A DNA stretch of 64,000 nucleotides from contig JBCBSS010000020.1 of assembly GCA_039819065.1 (NCBI GenBank), positions 1-64,000 on the forward strand, written 5' to 3'. The stretch's first letter is position 1; every line of letters starts with the position of its first letter. The notes below the pieces were generated by a model. The model saw nothing but the letters and a program-made list of their open reading frames with translations, made no database searches and was not told where the DNA came from. This DNA comes from JBCBSS01 sp039819065 (GTDB lineage: Bacteria > Bacteroidota > Bacteroidia > Cytophagales > Cyclobacteriaceae). Shown here piece by piece: positions 59,832 through 64,000 of the stretch. The position numbers were made by a program, and so were the translations under genes.

Positions 59832-60033
59832 ATGGCAGAAGGTATTCAGCTCGCCGAATTTGCATAGAGCGGAAATTGTCAAAGCTATTCTAGAGGAGGC
59901 AGGGCTCAATCCAGTTTTGATCAATAGACAAGACTCTTCGTATAAGGACTTTGGTTCGTTTGAAATACGTGTTGCTCCAGACTTTGTGATCAAAGCCTTT
60001 AAAATCATTGGTGATGACATCAGTTTTACGTAA
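59824..60033 (+). CDS. DUF2007 domain protein
   Basis: The 69-residue product begins WQKVFSSPNLHRAEIVKAILEEAGLNPVLIN and ends in an RVAPDFVIKAFKIIG strand-helix, matching the small DUF2007 fold (PII-like signal module). Its start overlaps the CPBP gene and its end overlaps cdsA by 20 bases, so all three are translationally coupled. The function is unknown; the coupling to cdsA hints at envelope lipid regulation. Confidence 0.85.
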   Translation: MAEWQKVFSSPNLHRAEIVKAILEEAGLNPVLINRQDSSYKDFGSFEIRVAPDFVIKAFKIIGDDISFT

Positions 60034-60844
60034 TTACAATAATCTTACCCAGCGTATTATAGCAGCGGTGATAGGCGCCTTTATCATTATATTTGGCACT
60101 GCCTACAGCCAATGGAGCTACTTCGCAGTCTTTTTCATCATTTGCATGCTCGCTCAGCTTGAATTCTATACACTGACCGGGCTAGCCGGTAGAATTCCAC
60201 TTAAAACCTTCGGTACGATTACGGGTCTTTTGCTATTCACATTGTCTTTTCTCATAGAAGCAGGGGTGATCGGCTCTAAATTTTACTTCCTTATCTTTCC
60301 TGTGACAGCCGGTATTTTTCTGATCAAGCTATACAAAAAGCAAGATCACAAGCCGTTTGCTAACATTGCATTTACTTTTCTGGGAATCATATTTATTGCT
60401 TTGCCTTTTGTGTTGTTAAATATATCTTCCTACTCCCAAGGTCATTACAGTTATGAGATCATTCTAGGCTGTTTGCTTATCATTTGGGCAAGTGATACCG
60501 GTGCTTATTTTGCTGGCAGACGCTTTGGAAAAAGGAAGTTATTCGAGCGAGTATCACCGAAAAAATCATGGGAAGGAAGTGTGGGTGGTGCCCTATTGGC
60601 GGCTATCATGGGATTAACGATAAGCTTTTATTTTCATGATTTGCCACAATGGAAATGGATCACGATATCCGGGATTATTATTGTGGCTGGTACTTATGGG
60701 GATTTAGTAGAATCGCTGTTCAAGCGAAGTATCAAGGTTAAAGATTCCGGGTCAGTTATTCCGGGGCATGGTGGCTTTTTGGATAGGTTTGACAGCCTGC
60801 TTTTGTCTACTCCTTTCCTTGTGACGTTTCTGAAAATCTTCTAG
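60014..60844 (+). CDS. cdsA: phosphatidate cytidylyltransferase
   Basis: The 276-residue integral membrane enzyme makes CDP-diacylglycerol from phosphatidate and CTP. The signature lies in ASDTGAYFAGRRFGKRKLFERVSPKKSWEGSVGG and the C-terminal VKDSGSVIPGHGGFLDRFDSLLLSTP, which holds the metal-binding acidic residues. About eight membrane helices are present. ATG 60014 lies within the last codons of the DUF2007 gene. With psd downstream (62254) it forms a phospholipid synthesis pair split by gdhA. Confidence 0.95.
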   Translation: MTSVLRNYNNLTQRIIAAVIGAFIIIFGTAYSQWSYFAVFFIICMLAQLEFYTLTGLAGRIPLKTFGTITGLLLFTLSFLIEAGVIGSKFYFLIFPVTAGIFLIKLYKKQDHKPFANIAFTFLGIIFIALPFVLLNISSYSQGHYSYEIILGCLLIIWASDTGAYFAGRRFGKRKLFERVSPKKSWEGSVGGALLAAIMGLTISFYFHDLPQWKWITISGIIIVAGTYGDLVESLFKRSIKVKDSGSVIPGHGGFLDRFDSLLLSTPFLVTFLKIF

Positions 60845-60895
60845 CCATGGTGCTGAGATTGCGTTGAATAAAAGTATTATTGCATAAGAATTATT

Positions 60896-60903
60896 TAAAT
60901 TTG
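60896..60903 (+). promoter_or_regulatory. -7 element upstream of glutamate dehydrogenase
   Basis: TAAATTTG is an exact TAnnTTTG match 31 bases before the ATG at 60935. No TTTG lies at the right distance, so the -33 element is degenerate. Confidence 0.45.
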
Positions 60904-60934
60904 CAACCGTTTTAAATAGTCAATTAAGACCAAT

Positions 60935-62209
60935 ATGGGGTATATAGAACCGGCGCCGATAAGGGACAAAGAGAACCCTTTCGAGTCCATGATGTCGAGA
61001 TTTCACATTGCTTCACAAGCCTTGGGGCTAGATGACGAAGTGTACAATGTGTTAAAGTCACCTGCCAAACAGGTGGTTGTTTCCCTACCTATCACAATGG
61101 ACGACGGTTCCATTAAAGTATTTGAAGGATATCGTGTTATTCACTCCAATATCCTCGGCCCATCTAAAGGGGGTATCCGGTATGACCCCGAAGTAAATCT
61201 TGATGAAGTGAAAGCACTGGCTGCATGGATGACATGGAAATGTGCCGTGGTGGATATACCATATGGTGGTGCAAAAGGAGGCATCCGATGTAATCCAAGG
61301 GAGATGTCTGCCGGTGAGATTGAGCGTCTAACCCGTGCCTTCACTACTGCCATGGCAGGTATTTTCGGCCCTGACAGAGACATCCCTGCACCAGATATGG
61401 GCACAGGGCCAAGGGAAATGGCTTGGCTGATGGATGAATTTTCTCGTGCGCAAGGTATGACTATCAACTCGGTAGTAACTGGTAAACCTTTGGTACTTGG
61501 AGGTTCTTTAGGTAGAACTGAAGCAACAGGCCGTGGTGTGATGGTAACCGCACTGGCCGCCATGGAGAAACTCAAAATCAACCCTTACAGGGCTTCTGTA
61601 GCCGTACAGGGTTTTGGTAACGTTGGTTCTTACGCTGCTCTGCTAATGGAAGAAAGGGGCGCCAAAATTGTATCGGTGAGTGACCTTTCCGGAGCTTACT
61701 ATAATGAAAAAGGAATCAATATCCAGGATGCGATCGCTTATCGTGACGGTAATAATGGCTCTATGGAAGGTTTTGATGGTGCTGAAAAGATCGATGGCGA
61801 AGAATTGTTGCTATTGGAGGCTGACGTTTTGATTCCTGCGGCAAAGGAAGATGTAATCACCACAGAAAACGCAGATAAGATAAAAGCACGTTTGATCGTA
61901 GAAGGTGCCAATGGCCCTACGGCTTTCAAAGCCGATACTATCATTAACGAAAAGGGCATCATGGTAGCTCCTGATATCTTGGCCAATGCGGGCGGTGTAA
62001 CTGTATCATACTTCGAATGGGTGCAGAACCGTTTGGGCTACAAGTGGACGGGTGAGCGCGTAAATAGAAGGTCCGACAGGATTATGAAGGACGCTTTTGA
62101 CAATGTTTATCGTACATCTCTTGAGTACAACGTACCAATGAGGATTGCCGCATACATTGTAGCGATTGACAAGGTAGCTAAGACCTATAAATTCAGAGGC
62201 GGTTTTTAG
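60935..62209 (+). CDS. gdhA: glutamate dehydrogenase (Glu/Leu/Phe/Val family)
   Basis: The 424-residue enzyme interconverts 2-oxoglutarate plus ammonia and glutamate. The catalytic Lys/Asp segments KGGIRYDPEVNLDEVKALAAWMTWKCAVVDIPYGGAKGGI and DIPAPDMGTG are present. The Rossmann motif VAVQGFGNVGSYAALLMEERGAKIVSVSD shows an Asp after the second strand, which favours NAD over NADP. The C-terminal helix region (ILANAGGVTVSYFEWVQN) is complete. Anabolic or catabolic direction cannot be read from the sequence alone. Confidence 0.95.
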   Translation: MGYIEPAPIRDKENPFESMMSRFHIASQALGLDDEVYNVLKSPAKQVVVSLPITMDDGSIKVFEGYRVIHSNILGPSKGGIRYDPEVNLDEVKALAAWMTWKCAVVDIPYGGAKGGIRCNPREMSAGEIERLTRAFTTAMAGIFGPDRDIPAPDMGTGPREMAWLMDEFSRAQGMTINSVVTGKPLVLGGSLGRTEATGRGVMVTALAAMEKLKINPYRASVAVQGFGNVGSYAALLMEERGAKIVSVSDLSGAYYNEKGINIQDAIAYRDGNNGSMEGFDGAEKIDGEELLLLEADVLIPAAKEDVITTENADKIKARLIVEGANGPTAFKADTIINEKGIMVAPDILANAGGVTVSYFEWVQNRLGYKWTGERVNRRSDRIMKDAFDNVYRTSLEYNVPMRIAAYIVAIDKVAKTYKFRGGF

Positions 62210-62253
62210 GGCGCTGATCAGATTAATTCTAATTAGATTTAAAGCATATAAAC

Positions 62254-62913
62254 ATGACCATACACAAAGAAGGAAGAAGCTTATTGCTCATATTGCTCAT
62301 TGTTTTGGTTATTGTTAATGTCGGTGTTTCCTATATTTCAGAGAATCAATATGTGATGTACGCGGTTTTGGGTGCATCTGTTATCGTCTATTTATTGATT
62401 CTACAATTCTTTCGAAGCCCCAAACGACACGTACCAATAGATCCCAGTACGGTTATCGCTCCTGCAGATGGTAAGGTAGTGACAATCGAAGAGGTAGTGG
62501 AAAGCGAATATCTAAAAGACAAAAGGATTCAGCTCTCGATATTCATGTCACCGGTAAATGTACATGTCAATAGAATGCCTGTGGCCGGACTGGTACAATT
62601 CTTCAAATACCATGCAGGCAAGTATTTAGTGGCTTGGCACCCCAAATCAAGCACAGAAAATGAGCGTACTACTATGGTGGTAAAAACTCAGAATGATATT
62701 GAGATATTAGTCAGACAAATCGCTGGTGCGGTCGCTCGTAGAATTAAGTGGTATGTCAATCAAGGTGATAAACTTGGTCAGGGCGAAGAATTCGGGTTTA
62801 TCAAATTTGGATCGCGAGTGGACGTATTTTTGCCCCTCGATGCTGAGGTGAAAGTGAAAGTAGGAGAGAAAACCAAAGGAGGCGAGACTGTGCTCGCCCA
62901 ATTGACTAAATAA
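62254..62913 (+). CDS. psd: phosphatidylserine decarboxylase family protein
   Basis: The 219-residue proenzyme decarboxylates phosphatidylserine to phosphatidylethanolamine. Two N-terminal membrane segments (residues about 8-50) are followed by FRSPKRHVPIDPSTVIAPADGKVV, FMSPVNVHVNRMPVAGLV with conserved His, and the self-cleavage site FGSRVDVFLP, where the Gly-Ser bond is cut to give the pyruvoyl group. This is the short bacterial form. It ends with an 8-base tail-to-tail overlap with the msrC-like gene. Confidence 0.94.
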   Translation: MTIHKEGRSLLLILLIVLVIVNVGVSYISENQYVMYAVLGASVIVYLLILQFFRSPKRHVPIDPSTVIAPADGKVVTIEEVVESEYLKDKRIQLSIFMSPVNVHVNRMPVAGLVQFFKYHAGKYLVAWHPKSSTENERTTMVVKTQNDIEILVRQIAGAVARRIKWYVNQGDKLGQGEEFGFIKFGSRVDVFLPLDAEVKVKVGEKTKGGETVLAQLTK

Positions 62914-63388
62914 ACGCTTCAATAATTTTCATCACCTTCTCCAGGTTTTTCTGATCGGTCTCATCAAAATCATTCAGTTTATCGCTATCGACATCTAGTA
63001 CTAATGCTACCTCGCCATCTTTGAAGGCAGGCAAGACTATTTCAGATTTTGAATCAGAACTACAGGCGATATGTCCTGGAAATTCTTCCACATTAGGCAC
63101 TAAGAATACTTTACCTTCAGCATAAGTAGCGCCACAGACGCCCTTGCCCTTGGGTATTCTTGTACATGCGATAGGTCCTTGAAATGGCCCTAGAACGAGT
63201 TCGCCTTCTTTAACAAGATAGAAACCAACCCAAAAGAATTCCATTCCTTGCTTCAATGCTGCAGCAATGTTAGAAAGGTTGGCATATAGGTCAGGCTCGC
63301 CAGTCACCAAGGCTTCAATTTGAGGCACAAGTGCATCGTAACGCTCTTGCTTATCTATGGAAGTGGATAATATTAGTTCTTCTGCCAT
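62906..63388 (-). CDS. msrC: free methionine-(R)-sulfoxide reductase
   Basis: The 160-residue GAF-fold enzyme reduces free methionine-R-sulfoxide. The hallmark segment is FFWVGFYLVKEGELVLGPFQGPIACTRIPKGKGVCG, with two Cys at about 87 and 97. The third Cys lies in HIACSSDSKSEIVLPAF, followed by ALVLDVDSDKLNDFDE. All three redox cysteines of the YebR family are present. It follows the ribD-like gene by 10 bases and shares its direction. Confidence 0.95.
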   Translation of the reverse strand: MAEELILSTSIDKQERYDALVPQIEALVTGEPDLYANLSNIAAALKQGMEFFWVGFYLVKEGELVLGPFQGPIACTRIPKGKGVCGATYAEGKVFLVPNVEEFPGHIACSSDSKSEIVLPAFKDGEVALVLDVDSDKLNDFDETDQKNLEKVMKIIEAFI

Positions 63389-63398
63389 AAGGCTATTA

Positions 63399-64000
63399 TT
63401 ATAGATTTGTGTGCTTGTAGATTAACAATTGATCGGACTGAATTTGTTCACTTGAAATCCATTTATCTTGAATGCGAGGTGCGGCTATTCCTTTTTCAAA
63501 TCTAGCGCTCGATTTAAATACTCTCGCTTCATCCCATAAGTCACTCCCGATTAGTGAAGATAATAACTGACTCCCTCCTTCGACGATTAAGGATTGAATA
63601 TTCTGTTTAGCCATATGTTGAAGCATTTCAATAGTAAAGTTATCTTCTGTGAGTTTTACATAAGTGACCTTACCTTGTTTTTCATCTTTGGCCAAATTAT
63701 AGCAGTAGGTATGCTGTGATTGGTCGAACAGAGCCAGGTTTTTATCAAGCTTTAGCGCTTTGTCAATAACAATTCTAATAGGATTCCTTCCGCTCCAGTC
63801 ACGTACGTTGAGCTTTGGGTTATCATATCGAGCAGTATTGGTACCAACGAGAATGGCATCTTCTTCTGCTCTCCATTTATGCACCAATTGTCTTGAAAGT
63901 GCATTACTTATCCATTTTGAATCAAAGTTTTCACGTGCGATGTAGCCATCAGCAGTTTCAGCCCATTTTAGGATGACATATGGTCGTGCTTTTTCGATAT
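63399..64000 (-). CDS. ribD: RibD C-terminal (reductase) part, truncated by window edge
   Basis: About 200 codons run off the window edge. The visible part begins RPYVILKWAETADGYIAR and continues with KWRAEEDAILVGTNTARYDNPKLNVRDW and IQSLIVEGGSQLLSSLI, which identify the reductase domain (5-amino-6-ribosylaminouracil reductase) of RibD. The N-terminal deaminase domain must lie outside. Riboflavin synthesis uses the bifunctional enzyme. The internal TTG at 63887 is not a real start. Confidence 0.9.
   Translation of the reverse strand, partial: IEKARPYVILKWAETADGYIARENFDSKWISNALSRQLVHKWRAEEDAILVGTNTARYDNPKLNVRDWSGRNPIRIVIDKALKLDKNLALFDQSQHTYCYNLAKDEKQGKVTYVKLTEDNFTIEMLQHMAKQNIQSLIVEGGSQLLSSLIGSDLWDEARVFKSSARFEKGIAAPRIQDKWISSEQIQSDQLLIYKHTNL

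Noticed and set aside
1..64000. CRISPR arrays, tRNA or rRNA genes, insertion sequences, integrases or prophage genes
   Set aside because: None was seen by eye on either strand: no regularly spaced direct repeats, no transposase or integrase motifs and no obvious cloverleaf. A tRNA scan would be needed for a firm negative.

Overview
The window reads as a chromosomal segment of a marine-type Bacteroidota, most likely a Cytophagales relative (Fulvivirga/Reichenbachiella/Roseivirga-like; genus not determinable by eye). The evidence is a SusC/SusD pair, a type IX secretion C-terminal sorting domain, a 'two-component regulator propeller' sensor, lipoprotein signals, near-absence of Shine-Dalgarno sequences, and promoters of the Bacteroidota TTTG / TAnnTTTG type. 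I see no rRNA, tRNA, CRISPR array, insertion sequence or prophage. Most genes are core metabolism.

Layout. 1-4.1 kb: a small secreted protein and a large FG-GAP/UnbV lipoprotein (minus strand). 4.2-9.9 kb: a SusC-SusD-surface lipoprotein uptake operon (minus). 10.5-11.1 kb: rplU-rpmA (minus) with a good consensus promoter and terminator. 11.5-15.0 kb: nrdB-nrdA, class Ia ribonucleotide reductase. 15.1-29.1 kb: a branched-chain amino acid and threonine supercluster on the plus strand: an aminotransferase-like gene, ilvD, ilvB, ilvN, ilvC, ilvA, thrA, thrB, thrC and a PqqB-like lipoprotein. 29.1-43.0 kb: minus-strand genes for a T9SS-secreted propeller protein, a MuiA/DUF4139 protein with an embedded carboxypeptidase-regulatory-like domain, a propeller sensor without kinase, acetyl-CoA synthetase with an AcuI-type reductase, a ZIP transporter, a methyltransferase and ApbE. 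43.1-53.9 kb: ruvB, queG, batD, aroC, a dicarboxylate/glutamate-type symporter, an Nfu protein and a membrane GAF/PAS sensor without kinase. 53.9-56.6 kb: an ECF42-type sigma factor with a DGPF/YCII protein and two SRPBCC proteins. 56.8-64 kb: an EamA transporter, dusB, a CPBP protease, a DUF2007 protein, cdsA, glutamate dehydrogenase, psd, free methionine sulfoxide reductase and a partial ribD.

The most interesting content is regulatory. Between nrdA and the ilv operon lie two consecutive attenuator modules. Each has a tiny ORF crowded with Ile/Val/Leu codons (21 and 18 codons), followed by an intrinsic terminator. In each, a 7-nt segment overlapping the leader stop codon is perfectly complementary to the loop-proximal part of the terminator's 5' arm, as expected for a ribosome-controlled antiterminator. 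Downstream, thrABC is preceded by a 27-codon ORF with ten Thr and two Ile codons, a threonine-operon leader peptide. ilvA, between them, has its own hairpin-rich 5' region with a terminator-like stem. The first ilv gene encodes a shortened branched-chain-aminotransferase homologue whose catalytic-lysine segment appears lost.

A second theme is a shared GAF plus coiled-coil output module in two large sensors that lack any histidine kinase domain.
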